Positions 33,742 through 43,779 of a stretch of 64,000 bases of DNA are shown here, one piece after another. Each line of letters starts with the position of its first letter. Position 1 is the first letter of the stretch. The notes below the pieces were generated by a model, which worked only from the letters and a program-made list of their open reading frames with translations, was not told the origin of the DNA and did no database searches. The position numbers and the translations under genes were made by a program. Where the stretch lies: contig NZ_CP143423.1 of NCBI RefSeq assembly GCF_014337925.2, forward strand, positions 3,626,501 through 3,690,500, given 5' to 3'. Source of the DNA: Roseobacter fucihabitans. GTDB lineage: Bacteria > Pseudomonadota > Alphaproteobacteria > Rhodobacterales > Rhodobacteraceae.

Positions 33742-34314
33742 TCATGCCGTCGGTAACAGGGCGCGCCCCGAGAGGCTTTCACCCACCCGCATCACCGCGC
33801 AGTAAAGCGCAACGATGCAGATCACCACAGAGGCTACGAAGCTGGCGGAATAAGACCACCACACCGGGAATTGCAGGAAAAATGTCGTCTCGCCATTGCC
33901 GATATAACGCTGCATCCCCTCATAGAGACGCCAGCTGATCAGGATCAACGCAGCGGTCAGCACGACCTCCCAAAAGGCGACGATACCGCGGTTCAGGCGT
34001 GCGGGCAGCCTGGAGGTGAAGATATCCACCGTGGCGTGGGCGCCATATAGTTGGCAGATCGGAAAGAACGAGAAGATCGCAAAAGCCACACCCGCTTCGA
34101 GCAGCTCATAGCTGCCCTGAACCTCGCCGATCCCCAGATCCAGCAGCCATTGTGACGGGCCCGCGATCCACTGCGCGGCAAGATCCGAATGCAGCAGCTT
34201 GTTCAGCGACCGCCCGATGATGGACAGGGTCATGAGCAGAATAAGAGCCACCAGCACCAGACCGCCCATGATCGCCGTGGCCTGGGCCAGAGTTCTTATC
34301 GCGCGGTGGATCAT
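33742..34314 (-). CDS. dctQ: TRAP transporter small permease DctQ
   Basis: 190 residues with four membrane helices and the DctQ pattern LEAGVAFAIFSFFPICQLYG, GAHATVDIFTSRLP. The extra length before the second helix (about residues 30-60) is larger than average for the family. Operon with dctM. Confidence 0.88.
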   Translation of the reverse strand: MIHRAIRTLAQATAIMGGLVLVALILLMTLSIIGRSLNKLLHSDLAAQWIAGPSQWLLDLGIGEVQGSYELLEAGVAFAIFSFFPICQLYGAHATVDIFTSRLPARLNRGIVAFWEVVLTAALILISWRLYEGMQRYIGNGETTFFLQFPVWWSYSASFVASVVICIVALYCAVMRVGESLSGRALLPTA

Positions 34315-34336
34315 GAGCGTTCCGTTTCAGATGTGA

Positions 34337-34374
34337 AAAAGCCCGAGGCAAGTAGAGGCTTGCAACGGGCTTTT
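34337..34374 (-). terminator. Intra-operon hairpin between dctP and dctQ
   Basis: AAAAGCCCG and CGGGCTTTT form a stem whose minus-strand 3' side runs into TTTTTC. A leaky terminator here would give more binding protein than permease, as is common in TRAP operons. Confidence 0.7.
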
Positions 34375-34389
34375 CCGGTTTCGATCAAA

Positions 34390-35430
34390 TTACTCGGTGT
34401 ATTTTTCGATCAGCATACGGGCCTCATCGATCAGCGCCTGACCATCAATGCCCTTTTCATCCATTTCAGCCACCCATTCCGCATAGATCGGCTCAGCAAC
34501 GGCTTTCCATTCGGCGGTTTCTTCGGCGTTCAACGTCACGATGTTGTTGCCACGATCCGCCGCGGCCTGCCGCGCAGGACCGTCACTATCGGCTTGCGTA
34601 CCCCCCGCAAAGACCGAGAATTCAACGCCGGAATTATCGTCGATCACCTTTTTCAGATCATCGGGCAGGCTCTCATAACGGTCCTTGTTCATCGCCAGAA
34701 CAAAGGTCAGCACATAAAGCGCGTTACCGGTGAATTCGGTGTGGTTCTCGACCAATTCGGGGATTTTCAATGCGGCGGTGACCTCCCATGGGATCGTCGT
34801 GCCATCAATCACCCCTTTGGATAGCCCCTCAGGCACCGCCGGAACCGGCATGCCGACGGGCGTCGCCCCCACTTTTTCCAACAAAGCGTTGGCCAGACGC
34901 GAGCCGCCACGGATTTTCAGCCCCTCCATGTCGGAGGGTTTGCGGATTTCCTTATTGGCGTGGATCAGACCGGGACCATGCACCCATGTCCCCAGAATAT
35001 GAACGTCCTTGAATTCGGTGTCTTTCATGTGGGTTTCGAACATTTCCCAATAGGCGCGTGAGACCGCACGGGCATTCGTCATCATGAAGGGCAGTTCGAA
35101 CACTTCGGTCGACGGATAGCGACCCGGTGTATAGCCGACGACAGTCCAGACGATATCCGCAATGCCATCAATGGCCTGATCCATCAGCTCCGGGGGCTTG
35201 CCGCCAAGCTGCATCGAGGGGTAACGCTCGACTTTGATACGCCCGCCGCTGTCCTCCTCAACGCTGTCGGCCCAGACATCCAGCACCAGCTTTGGCACAT
35301 TCGCCTGCGGTGGCAGGAACTGGTGCAGGCGCAATGTGACCTCTTGGGCCATGGCGGGGGCTGCACCAAATCCGAACGCAAGCGCTGCACCCGCAGCCAT
35401 GCCCAGAAATGATTTCCGTGAAATACTCAT
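34390..35430 (-). CDS. dctP: TRAP transporter solute-binding protein DctP
   Basis: 346 residues. Signal peptide MSISRKSFLGMAAGAALAFG ending PAMAQ. DctP signature: RIKVERYPSMQLGGKPPELM, and the substrate-clamping arginine region GLKIRGGSRLANALLEKVGA. AGAATTACT precedes the start. Probably captures benzoate or a similar aromatic carboxylate, judged only from the operon. Confidence 0.92.
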   Translation of the reverse strand: MSISRKSFLGMAAGAALAFGFGAAPAMAQEVTLRLHQFLPPQANVPKLVLDVWADSVEEDSGGRIKVERYPSMQLGGKPPELMDQAIDGIADIVWTVVGYTPGRYPSTEVFELPFMMTNARAVSRAYWEMFETHMKDTEFKDVHILGTWVHGPGLIHANKEIRKPSDMEGLKIRGGSRLANALLEKVGATPVGMPVPAVPEGLSKGVIDGTTIPWEVTAALKIPELVENHTEFTGNALYVLTFVLAMNKDRYESLPDDLKKVIDDNSGVEFSVFAGGTQADSDGPARQAAADRGNNIVTLNAEETAEWKAVAEPIYAEWVAEMDEKGIDGQALIDEARMLIEKYTE

Positions 35431-35637
35431 AGTAATTCTCCCATTGATCCCGGTCAGGCCTGTTCGATCTATGGCCGATGACTCGTCTTCCCTGACAAAT
35501 TGCTATTGCAGATGCAGCGCGATGTCACCCGTGTTTGTCACCATCACGAAAGGTCTTGATCGCATGAGGCCCCTGGATCGGGAAAAGATACGCGCGCCGG
35601 GGCCCGCCAGCAATCACGTTAGCAATCAAAGAATGGA

Positions 35638-35714
<77 letters not shown>

Positions 35715-35768
35715 ATCGGAGCGTGGGTTAAGCCAGCCCCGCTGTGCCGTCAAGCCAGAAAGCGCGAA

Positions 35769-36800
35769 TTACCCCCGCACCGCGTCAATCATCCGCTGCA
35801 CATTGTCGGGATCCGCATCCGGCGTGATGCCATGACCCAGATTGAAAATATGCGGCCCCTTGGAAAAGGCCTTTACGATGGCGCGCGTTTCATCCACCAG
35901 CGCCTGCCCGCCCGTAACCATATGGCTGCTGGCCAGGTTGCCTTGCACGCAGCCGTCCACTTGCACATTTGCCGCCGCCCAATCGGCGCTGACCGAATTG
36001 TCCAATGCGACACAATCCACGCCCGTGGCCGATGCGAACCCGATGTAATTGTCGCCCGCTTCCCGTGGGAAACCGATGATCGGGATGTGCGGATAACGCA
36101 CTTTCAACGCAGCCGTGATTTCACGCGCCGGTTCCAGCGCGTATTTCTGGAACGCATCGCCCTTGAGCGACCCTGCCCAGCTGTCGAAAATCTTGATAAC
36201 CTCGGCGCCCGCATCAATCTGCGCGGCAAGGTATTCAATCGTTCCGGCGGTGATCCGCGCCAGCAACGCCTCAAAGAGCGCATTATTCTCTTCGCGCAGT
36301 GCATGGGCCGGGCCCTGATCCGGCGTGCCACGCCCGGCGATCATATAGGTGGCCACGGTCCAGGGCGCACCAGCGAAACCAATCAATGTGGTCTCGGAGG
36401 GCAATTCACGGCGCAAAATGCGCACGGTTTCATAAATCGGGTTCAGTGTCTCATGAATGTCCGCGACGGGTCCCAGCTTGTCGAAATCCGCTTGGCTTTG
36501 GATCGTCGACAACCGCGGCCCCTCGCCCGTGACAAACCACAGATCCGCCCCAAGCGCCTGCGGGAGCAGCAAGATATCTGCAAACAGAATCGCCGCGTCA
36601 AACCCATAGCGCCGGATCGGTTGCAATGTGACCTCGGCCGCAAGTTCAGGATTGTAACACAGTGACAGGAAATCCCCGGCCTGCGCACGGGTCGCTTTAT
36701 ATTCGGGCAAATAGCGCCCCGCCTGGCGCATCATCCAGATCGGTGGGGTATCAAGGGTCTCGCCCGCAAGGGCGCGCAGGATTGTTTTTGTCGGGGCCAT
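35769..36800 (-). CDS. hemE: Uroporphyrinogen decarboxylase
   Basis: 343 residues from [14 protein letters not shown] after GAGGAC. Family motifs [40 protein letters not shown] with the catalytic aspartate, and the C-terminal [20 protein letters not shown]. It removes the four acetate carboxyls of uroporphyrinogen III. Divergent from hemC with a palindrome in the gap. Confidence 0.96.
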   Translation of the reverse strand: MAPTKTILRALAGETLDTPPIWMMRQAGRYLPEYKATRAQAGDFLSLCYNPELAAEVTLQPIRRYGFDAAILFADILLLPQALGADLWFVTGEGPRLSTIQSQADFDKLGPVADIHETLNPIYETVRILRRELPSETTLIGFAGAPWTVATYMIAGRGTPDQGPAHALREENNALFEALLARITAGTIEYLAAQIDAGAEVIKIFDSWAGSLKGDAFQKYALEPAREITAALKVRYPHIPIIGFPREAGDNYIGFASATGVDCVALDNSVSADWAAANVQVDGCVQGNLASSHMVTGGQALVDETRAIVKAFSKGPHIFNLGHGITPDADPDNVQRMIDAVRG

Positions 36801-36868
36801 GTCTGTCCTCATTTTCACGTTTGCCTTTGGTCGGGCGCGGGGCAGCGGTTGTCAAGACACTGACGGGT

Positions 36869-36886
36869 TGTCAGCATAAATTGACG
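36869..36886. promoter_or_regulatory. TGTCA-N8-TGACG near-palindrome between hemE and hemC
   Basis: One base away from TGT-N12-ACA. Lies 17 nt before the hemC start and 68 nt before the hemE start. Related perfect copies precede hemF and hemN. In anoxygenic phototrophs this form is the PpsR/CrtJ consensus; which factor acts here is not known. Confidence 0.4.
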
Positions 36887-36902
36887 CGCATAAAGATAGG
36901 CC

Positions 36903-37853
36903 ATGACAGTAAAACTCCCCACCCCCGACTCGCCGCTGAACATCGGCACCCGTGGCTCGCCTTTGGCGCTCGCACAGGCTTATGAAACCCGTACACGGCT
37001 CTCGCAGGCCTTTGATATTGCAGAGGATTGTTTCTCGATCGTGATCATCAAGGTCACCGGGGACGCCATTCAGGACCGCCCGCTCAAAGAGATCGGCGGC
37101 AAGGGGCTTTTCACCCGCGAGATCGAAGAAGACCTGCTGTCAGGAAAAATTGACATCGCCGTGCATTCCATGAAGGACATGCCGACGCTACAACCGGAGG
37201 GGTTGATCCTGGACACCTACCTGCCGCGTGAGGACGTGCGGGATGCCTTTGTGTCTCCACACCTCAAGAGCATCGAGGCTCTGGCACAGGGCGCAGTGGT
37301 CGGCACCTCCAGCCTGCGGCGCAAAGCGCAATTGCTGAACCGCCGCCCCGACCTGCAAGTGGTTGAATTTCGTGGCAATGTTCAGACCCGCTTGAAAAAG
37401 CTGAGCGCAGGGGTTGCCGAGTGTACATTCCTTGCCGCCGCAGGATTGAACCGGCTGGGCATGGACAACGTCCCTGCGACCCCGATTGACCCCGGCGAAA
37501 TGCTGCCTGCCGTGGCGCAGGGCGCGATTGGTATTGAGCGTCGGATGGATGATGACAACACCGCCGAAATGCTCATGGCGATCCATCATGTGGAAACCGG
37601 CCAGCGGCTGGCGGCGGAGCGCAACTTCCTGCTCACGCTGGATGGGTCCTGTGAAACGCCGATTGCGGGGCTGGCACAGCTTGAAAATGGGACCCTGACG
37701 CTGCGCGGCGAAGTTCTGCGTCCGGATGGGTCGCAAGCGATCAGCGGTGTGCGGCAGGGGCCGATCGCGCAGGGGGCCGTGATGGGCAAAGACCTCGCGG
37801 AGGAATTACTGTCCCGCGCCGGATCCGGGTTCTTTGACTGGCACAGCGCGTAA
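36903..37853 (+). CDS. hemC: Porphobilinogen deaminase (hydroxymethylbilane synthase)
   Basis: 316 residues. KEIGGKGLFTREIEEDL, catalytic D84 in DIAVHSMKDMPT, GTSSLRRKAQLL, and the dipyrromethane-cofactor cysteine C250 in LDGSCETPIAG. Converts four porphobilinogens to hydroxymethylbilane. Full length for the family. Confidence 0.97.
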   Translation: MTVKLPTPDSPLNIGTRGSPLALAQAYETRTRLSQAFDIAEDCFSIVIIKVTGDAIQDRPLKEIGGKGLFTREIEEDLLSGKIDIAVHSMKDMPTLQPEGLILDTYLPREDVRDAFVSPHLKSIEALAQGAVVGTSSLRRKAQLLNRRPDLQVVEFRGNVQTRLKKLSAGVAECTFLAAAGLNRLGMDNVPATPIDPGEMLPAVAQGAIGIERRMDDDNTAEMLMAIHHVETGQRLAAERNFLLTLDGSCETPIAGLAQLENGTLTLRGEVLRPDGSQAISGVRQGPIAQGAVMGKDLAEELLSRAGSGFFDWHSA

Positions 37854-37885
37854 AAATCCGCGCGCCGTGTCATAGGATCGCGCGC

Positions 37886-38779
37886 TTAGACCCATTTCGC
37901 CAGCGGTGGCAGGCTCATCAACACGGCGTTGGCGTCATGCCCCGTTTCAAGGCCAAATTTTGTCCCGCGATCATAGACCAGGTTATATTCCGCATAGAGA
38001 CCGCGGTGCACGAGCTGCGCGTCTTTATCCGCCTCTGACCAGTCCTGTGTGCGCCGTTTGCGTACCAACGGCACATAGGCGGGCAAAAACGCCCGACCAA
38101 TATCCTGCGTCAGCTTGAAATCCGTATTCCAATCCCCGGTGCAATGATCATCCATGAAAATGCCACCCACACCGCGCGCGCGGTTGCGGTGCGGGATGTA
38201 GAAATACTCATCCGCCCACTCCTTGAGACGCGGGTAGAAATCCGCGCCATGCGGGTCGAGATGTTGTTTCTGGGTCGCATGGAAATGCGCCGTGTCTTCG
38301 CCGTATTCGATGCAGGGGTTCAAATCCGACCCGCCCCCGAACCACCAGGCATGCGGTGTCCAGAACATGCGGGTGTTCATGTGGACCGCAGGCGCATGCG
38401 GGTTTTGCATATGCGCCACAAGGCTGATGCCGGACGCCCAGAAGCGCGGATCATCCTTCATGCCTGGGATGCCCTTGCGCGCGGCCATCGCCATTTGCGC
38501 CCGTTCCCCGAGCGTGCCGTAAACGGTGGAAATATTGACACCGACCTTTTCGAAAACGCGCCCCCCCCGCATCACGCTCATCAAGCCGCCGCCGGCATCC
38601 GAGCCATCATCGCTGCTGCGCTGGGTCTCGGAGACGTCAAACGTTCCGGGTGCGGCAGCCGACAGCGGGCCACTGGCGTGATCCTGCTCCAGCGCTTCAA
38701 AGGCTGCGACGATATCATCGCGCAGAGTACGGAACCACGCAGAAGCCGCGGTTTTTTCGGTATCAAAATCTTCGGTCAT
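37886..38779 (-). CDS. hemF: Oxygen-dependent coproporphyrinogen III oxidase
   Basis: 297 residues with MRGGRVFEKVGVNISTVYG, HMNTRMFWTPHAWWFGGGSD and the dimer strand DPHGADFYPRLKEWADEYFY. Performs the aerobic step that HemN (53.2 kb) does without oxygen. A perfect GTGTCA-N8-TGACAC palindrome lies 12 nt upstream of the ATG. Convergent with hemC. Confidence 0.96.
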   Translation of the reverse strand: MTEDFDTEKTAASAWFRTLRDDIVAAFEALEQDHASGPLSAAAPGTFDVSETQRSSDDGSDAGGGLMSVMRGGRVFEKVGVNISTVYGTLGERAQMAMAARKGIPGMKDDPRFWASGISLVAHMQNPHAPAVHMNTRMFWTPHAWWFGGGSDLNPCIEYGEDTAHFHATQKQHLDPHGADFYPRLKEWADEYFYIPHRNRARGVGGIFMDDHCTGDWNTDFKLTQDIGRAFLPAYVPLVRKRRTQDWSEADKDAQLVHRGLYAEYNLVYDRGTKFGLETGHDANAVLMSLPPLAKWV

Positions 38780-38791
38780 GCATCTTCCAGT

Positions 38792-38811
38792 GTGTCACGT
38801 TGTCCTGACAC
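38792..38811 (-). promoter_or_regulatory. Palindromic operator candidate in front of hemF
   Basis: GTGTCACGTTGTCCTGACAC: 6-bp arms around 8 nt, fitting TGT-N12-ACA. The same arms and spacing are found before hemN (53186). So close to the hemF ATG, it would block elongation or translation start, or act on a leader. Confidence 0.5.
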
Positions 38812-38957
38812 AATGTCTAGACCACAAACCGATGGGACGGAAAGACCGAAAAAATCAATGCGGTTTCGCAAACACCATAATCACCTGAGGCTCTCAGACA
38901 CCACAGGTTTCAACGGATCAGACACTCGTTTCCGTTTCAGATCATCCGAAAATGGCC

Positions 38958-39758
38958 CTAATGCGCCGGGGCCGCCACCGCATCCAGCAGGCTGCGACCC
39001 CCATCCACCGTGATGATTTCACCGGTCATGAAGCCGGAACTGTCTGCTGCCAGAAACTGAACGGCATCGGCAATTTCGCTGGGTCCGGCGATGCGCCCAA
39101 GGGGGGTATGGCTTCGGATGTCTTCGCGCCAGTCGCCATTGTCCGCGACGGAAGACTGCAATGACGCGCTCATCACCGAGCCAAACGCCACGGCGTTGAC
39201 GCGAATACGTTCCGGGGCGAGCGCAAGGGCCATGGAGCGCGTCATCTGATCCAGCGCAGCCGCCGCAATGGAGTAGCCCATAAGTTCCGGGCGGGTCTGA
39301 CGCGCCGCAATGGAGCTTAGGTTGATGATCGATCCCAGCGGACCTTCCGGTTGATCAACTCCCTGTTTCATCATCCGCTTGGCCACCTGCTGCGTCAGAT
39401 GCAGCGACGTCATCAGGTTCTGCTCCAACAACACCGCGACCGACGTATCCTCCACATTCAGCGCATCCGTCGGCATGACCTGACGGGAGGCATTCACCAG
39501 AATATCAACCCGCTCGAAGGCGTCGATTGTCGCGGAGACCAGATTGGCGATCGTCAGACGTTGCCTCAGATCACCCGCGAAATAGCGTAGGCTGCTGTCA
39601 TCTGATTGATCGCCCCATTCCTCGGAGAGCTTCCTTTCGTCCATGTCCGCGCACATGACATTGGCGCCACGATCCGCAAACTGGCGCGCAATCGCAAGGC
39701 CGATGCCGTTCGCCGCACCGGTGATGATCGCAGTCTTGCCGCTTATTGAAAAAGACAT
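38958..39758 (-). CDS. SDR-family protein lacking the catalytic lysine
   Basis: 266 residues from MSFSISGKTAIITGAANGIG (SD AAGGGG). Rossmann motif TGAANGIG at 13-20, NLSS with the catalytic Ser (148 or 149) and Tyr162. The YxxxK motif reads Y162-S-I-A-A166, so the lysine is alanine, and the NNAG motif is VNAS. A classical dehydrogenase reaction is doubtful; it may be a pseudoenzyme, a binding protein or use another mechanism. The rest is intact, so this is not decay. Confidence 0.85.
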   Translation of the reverse strand: MSFSISGKTAIITGAANGIGLAIARQFADRGANVMCADMDERKLSEEWGDQSDDSSLRYFAGDLRQRLTIANLVSATIDAFERVDILVNASRQVMPTDALNVEDTSVAVLLEQNLMTSLHLTQQVAKRMMKQGVDQPEGPLGSIINLSSIAARQTRPELMGYSIAAAALDQMTRSMALALAPERIRVNAVAFGSVMSASLQSSVADNGDWREDIRSHTPLGRIAGPSEIADAVQFLAADSSGFMTGEIITVDGGRSLLDAVAAPAH

Positions 39759-39781
39759 TGCATTCCCCTTGTCGCCCAAGC

Positions 39782-40789
39782 CTACCTTAGACCAGCGGAC
39801 GCCCTTTTGCGAAGCGGTCTGCTCGCATGCAGCAGTTTGAAGCGGCGATCCGTGCCGATCTCCTCAACCCTTGCGAAAAGCGTGGCCAATGTCGCCTCAT
39901 AAGGCAGATGCCGGTTGGCCACCATCCACAGATGCCCCTGCGCATGCAGCATTTGCGACGCTGCCTGCATGAACGCCTGCCCCAGACCGGGATCAGCGGC
40001 GCGGGATGTATGGAAGGGCGGGTTCATGACCACCGCATCCATTTTCTCCGCGGGCCGCCAATTGGTTGCATCTGCCCAATGAAACTGCGCGCGCGGGTCC
40101 GTGACATTGCGCCGCGCACATTCCAGCGCCATATGACCCGCTTCGACAAGATGAACCTCTTCGATCTGCGCGCGCGTCAGCACATGGGCCGATAAAAACC
40201 CCCAGCCTGCACCCAGATCCGCGACTTTTTTGCCCAGCTTCTCGGGTAATACCTGCGCCAGCAGGTCAGAGGCCGGATCGACCGCATCCGCCGAAAACAC
40301 GCCAGGTGCCGTCCAGAACCCACCTGGCGTCAGCGCAGGCCCGGCGTCCCAATCCGAAAAATCCACCGGGTCCGCCCGCTCGATCCAGAACAATTTTCCA
40401 TGCGCCTTGGAAATCGGGCCGACAACCGCACAGCGTTTGCGCATTTCGCGCAGGATACTGTCCACGCCCTCAGTTTTCATACCGTCGATCACGACCGGCC
40501 CGTCCACGGATTTCAGCGCATTTGCGATCAAAGCGCGCGCTTCCCCCTTGGCACGGGGCAGCGCAATGATGGCCGCGGCGTATCGCTCCTGCACAGCCAC
40601 GGCGCAGGCATACCCCCGCGCAACCCAGGCGTCATGATCCGGCTTGAAGCCTTGGATGATCTGCGCACGTTCTTTCGGCACACCGGACAGCGCCGCGTTC
40701 ACAGCGGGTTGAAAAACAGCGATCCGCCCTGTGTCCGGCCACACCAAACCGCCCCCATCAAGGGCCAACGACAATCGGGAATCGATCAC
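39782..40789 (-). CDS. Class I SAM methyltransferase, RsmC-like
   Basis: 335 residues. N-terminal RsmC-like half with FKPDHDAWVARGYACA, then a SAM domain with VADLGAGWGFLSAHVL and the N6/N2 catalytic motif NPPFHTSR. E. coli RsmC makes m2G1207 in 16S rRNA; that target is inferred. GTG start at 40787-40789, 4 nt after the clpS stop, so the genes are coupled. Confidence 0.83.
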   Translation of the reverse strand: MIDSRLSLALDGGGLVWPDTGRIAVFQPAVNAALSGVPKERAQIIQGFKPDHDAWVARGYACAVAVQERYAAAIIALPRAKGEARALIANALKSVDGPVVIDGMKTEGVDSILREMRKRCAVVGPISKAHGKLFWIERADPVDFSDWDAGPALTPGGFWTAPGVFSADAVDPASDLLAQVLPEKLGKKVADLGAGWGFLSAHVLTRAQIEEVHLVEAGHMALECARRNVTDPRAQFHWADATNWRPAEKMDAVVMNPPFHTSRAADPGLGQAFMQAASQMLHAQGHLWMVANRHLPYEATLATLFARVEEIGTDRRFKLLHASRPLRKRASAGLR

Positions 40790-40793
40790 GCGC

Positions 40794-41135
40794 TTATTCT
40801 TCTTTTTCCATGGTGCATTGCAGCGGGTGCTGATGACGGCGCGCAAAATCCATCACCTGCGCCACTTTCGTCTCGGCGATTTCATGGCTGAACACGCCTA
40901 CGACGGCCACGCCTTTTTTGTGAACGGTCAGCATGATTTCAAAGGCCTGTGCGTGGTTGAGGCCGAAGAACCGTTCCAGCACATGCACCACGAACTCCAT
41001 CGGCGTGAAGTCGTCATTGAGCAGCAAGACCTTGTAAAGCGGGGGCCGCTTGGTCTTGGGCTTGGTCGCCGTCAAAAGCGAGGAGTCACCCTCGTCATCG
41101 GATTGATCTGACATGATGATCGCGTCGCGGTGCAT
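40794..41135 (-). CDS. clpS: ATP-dependent Clp protease adaptor ClpS
   Basis: 113 residues. Binds N-degron residues and feeds substrates to ClpAP. Core: [40 protein letters not shown] and [29 protein letters not shown] is taken as the start because GGAGCAG lies just upstream; MSDQS (41114) is an alternative. No clpA follows in the window. Confidence 0.93.
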   Translation of the reverse strand: MHRDAIIMSDQSDDEGDSSLLTATKPKTKRPPLYKVLLLNDDFTPMEFVVHVLERFFGLNHAQAFEIMLTVHKKGVAVVGVFSHEIAETKVAQVMDFARRHQHPLQCTMEKEE

Positions 41136-41223
41136 TTCTGCTCCTGATCTGCTTTTCGGTCGTGGTGAGTCGTTCAGCGCTCTATATAACGTGATTGGAA
41201 ATTTAGAAAAGGGGGAGCCCCCA

Positions 41224-41931
41224 ATGGCCCGCAAGCTGAGCGCGATCGGTTTTGATGCTGATGACACTCTATGGCACAATGAACGGCTCTTCCAGATGAC
41301 ACAGTCCTATTTTGCCGAACTTCTGGCGGATTATACGGATCGGGAAACCTTGATGGAACGTTTGCTGGCGGCTGAGCGGCGCAATCTTGGCCACTACGGC
41401 TTCGGGGTCAAGGGCTTCACCCTGTCGATGATCGAAACCGCAATTGAAGTGACGCAAGGCAAGGTCGCCGCATCGGTGATCGAGCGCTTGCTGGAGGCAG
41501 GGCGCGACATGTTGCGCCATCCGGTCGAGCTTTTGCCCCATGCACGCGATGCAGTGCAGTTTGCTCGCCAGGAACATGTCATCATCCTGATTACCAAGGG
41601 TGATTTACTGGACCAAGAACGCAAATTGGCACAGTCCGGGCTTGGCGATCTGTTTCATGGTATCGAAATCGTGTCGGATAAGACACCGCAGCAGTATTCA
41701 GAGATATTCGCGCATCACGCGACGGGTGTCGCACAGGGCCTGATGATCGGGAATTCGCTGCGATCCGATGTATTCCCGATGATCGAGGCGGGTGGCAGAG
41801 GTGTATTTGTCCCCCACGGTCATGAGTGGGCTTTGGAGCATGCAGCACCGCCGACAGATCATCCGCGCTACCACGCGCTGGCCGATTTGAGCGGATTTGC
41901 AACACTTATCAGAAAAATCGAACACGGTTGA
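41224..41931 (+). CDS. HAD-superfamily hydrolase
   Basis: 235 residues starting [20 protein letters not shown] after GGGGGAG. HAD motif I DADDT, lysine loop VSDKTPQQY, motif [25 protein letters not shown]. The alpha-helical cap between about 15 and 90 is C1-type. Substrate unknown; probably a small phosphate ester. Divergent from clpS. Confidence 0.85.
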   Translation: MARKLSAIGFDADDTLWHNERLFQMTQSYFAELLADYTDRETLMERLLAAERRNLGHYGFGVKGFTLSMIETAIEVTQGKVAASVIERLLEAGRDMLRHPVELLPHARDAVQFARQEHVIILITKGDLLDQERKLAQSGLGDLFHGIEIVSDKTPQQYSEIFAHHATGVAQGLMIGNSLRSDVFPMIEAGGRGVFVPHGHEWALEHAAPPTDHPRYHALADLSGFATLIRKIEHG

Positions 41932-42151
41932 GAGCGTCATAGGCGGCTGTGAGGTGCCATATTCCTGCCGTAATCGCCCATGCGGTTGGCAGGTCACGAA
42001 ATGCCCCAACATATGGTTTTCGCTTCATGGAACGTTAACGCAAATGCCTTAAATCAAAGGCTTTATCGGAATCGAAAGCTGTGTTAGCCTCTCCACATAA
42101 AATAGTCAGCCGAACAATCGGCGACATGAGGCAGAAAAAAGGCAGGTTATC

Positions 42152-43612
42152 ATGAAGGTTCGGCGCAAAATGCCGGTCCGTTACGGGCTATTTATATTTG
42201 CAGCTTTTTGGTTGTTGGTGATCGTTCCGTTGAGTGCGTCGGCAGCACCCTACGCGGCTTACGTGATGGATGCGAGGTCCGGCAAGGTTCTGCACTCGCG
42301 CAATGCTGACACGCGACTGCATCCTGCTTCCTTGACAAAGATGATGACGCTTTACATCGCTTTCCAGGCGATCGAACGTGGTGAAATCACGCTTGATACT
42401 AAGGTAAAGATATCGCGCCATGCCGCGTCCGAACCCCCCTCAAAGCTCGGTCTGAAATCCGGGCAACGCATTGCCTTTCGGTATTTGATCCGGGCATCTG
42501 CCGTGAAATCGGCAAATGACGCCGCAACCGCTATAGGCGAAGCGCTGGAGGGTTCAGAGGCCGCCTTTGCCCGGCGTATGACGCGCACGGCCAAAGCGTT
42601 GGGAATGTCTCGTACAACGTTCAAGAATGCCCATGGCCTCACAGAGTCGGGGCATTTATCTACCGCACGTGACATGTCGATCCTGGGCCGACATATGCTT
42701 TACGACTATCCGCAGTATTACAACCTGTTCTCGCGTCGTTCGACGGATGCTGGCGTGCGGAACGTGGCAAATACGAACCGCCGCCTGCTGGCCGCATATC
42801 GAGGCGCTGACGGCATCAAGACCGGATACACACGGGCGGCCGGTTTCAACCTCGTGGCCTCCGCAGAACGGGGAAATGAACGCATCATCGCCACGGTTTT
42901 TGGTGGTACCTCGACAAGTGCGCGCAATGCGCGGGTCGCTGAACTGCTCGACATGGGATTCAAGCGCGCACCGTCACGCGTCGCCCTGCAAAAGCCGCGC
43001 AAACCCGCCTATACGCCGGGGAGCGGTTCCGGAGAGATCGTCGTCGCAAACAGCCCGCCGCGTAAAAGTCTCCGCCCTCGCCTTCGGCCAGTTGCAGATG
43101 CCGGTACTGTGCTCGCCTCTCTGGAAACACAAGCCGCAGTGACGAACTCCGCCGCACTGGCGAGCACCAGCGGTGTCCTGTCGAGCGATATAACAAATGC
43201 GCTGATCGTTGCGCAGGAAACACCGGCACAATCCCCAGAGCCACCAGCCGTTGCAGTGCCAGCCAACGCAGCGAGCACCATACGTCCCGTGGTCCGACCG
43301 GCTGATCTTGTATCCTCCCCCGCATCCGAGACGCTTCCAGCGACCGAAGTCGTAACCCGGCTTTCGACGTCGGGCGGACATCAGTGGGGGGTGAATATTG
43401 GCCGGTTTCCCAGCCGCTACAAAGCCGAGCGTGCGCTTGTTACCACGGCATTGGCTGAAATGTCGACCTTGGATGGGTCCCTGCGAAAAGTTGTGAAAAA
43501 AACGTCTGGCTTTGACGCCAATTTCTTGGGGATGACCCGGGATAGTGCAGATCTGGCTTGCCGGCGTCTGGCAGCACGCAACATCGGGTGCCTGATGGTA
43601 GGCCCATCCTAA
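42152..43612 (+). CDS. D-alanyl-D-alanine carboxypeptidase with C-terminal SPOR domain
   Basis: 486 residues. Signal peptide/anchor at 10-31, then the S11 peptidase domain: S60-L-T-K63, S120-A-N122 and K223-T-G225. A Pro/Ser/Ala-rich linker (about 285-405) leads to a C-terminal SPOR domain (HQWGVNIGRFPSRYKAERAL), which binds denuded glycan strands at the septum. It likely trims stem peptides at division sites. The SPOR fusion is longer than the common DacA. Confidence 0.9.
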   Translation: MKVRRKMPVRYGLFIFAAFWLLVIVPLSASAAPYAAYVMDARSGKVLHSRNADTRLHPASLTKMMTLYIAFQAIERGEITLDTKVKISRHAASEPPSKLGLKSGQRIAFRYLIRASAVKSANDAATAIGEALEGSEAAFARRMTRTAKALGMSRTTFKNAHGLTESGHLSTARDMSILGRHMLYDYPQYYNLFSRRSTDAGVRNVANTNRRLLAAYRGADGIKTGYTRAAGFNLVASAERGNERIIATVFGGTSTSARNARVAELLDMGFKRAPSRVALQKPRKPAYTPGSGSGEIVVANSPPRKSLRPRLRPVADAGTVLASLETQAAVTNSAALASTSGVLSSDITNALIVAQETPAQSPEPPAVAVPANAASTIRPVVRPADLVSSPASETLPATEVVTRLSTSGGHQWGVNIGRFPSRYKAERALVTTALAEMSTLDGSLRKVVKKTSGFDANFLGMTRDSADLACRRLAARNIGCLMVGPS

Positions 43613-43620
43613 ACCAGCGG

Positions 43621-43779
43621 TTAAGGCTTTGGATGATCGTCCCAGGTATCCGTGAGGATACGACGGCTGTCCCCTTCGGGATCATCATATTGACGCGACC
43701 TCAGAGTATACAGAAAACCGGCAAGCCCCAATCCGCCCAGGATCAAGGAAATCGGTATCAGATATGCCAGGACGTTCAT
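43621..43779 (-). CDS. ccoS: cbb3 oxidase maturation protein CcoS
   Basis: 52 residues: MNVLAYLIPISLILGGLGLA, a single membrane helix, then FLYTLRSRQYDDPEGDSRRI with the CcoS acidic tail motif. The start overlaps the ccoI stop (ATGA). CcoS is needed to load haem and copper in CcoN. Last gene of the ccoGHIS assembly operon. Confidence 0.9.
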   Translation of the reverse strand: MNVLAYLIPISLILGGLGLAGFLYTLRSRQYDDPEGDSRRILTDTWDDHPKP

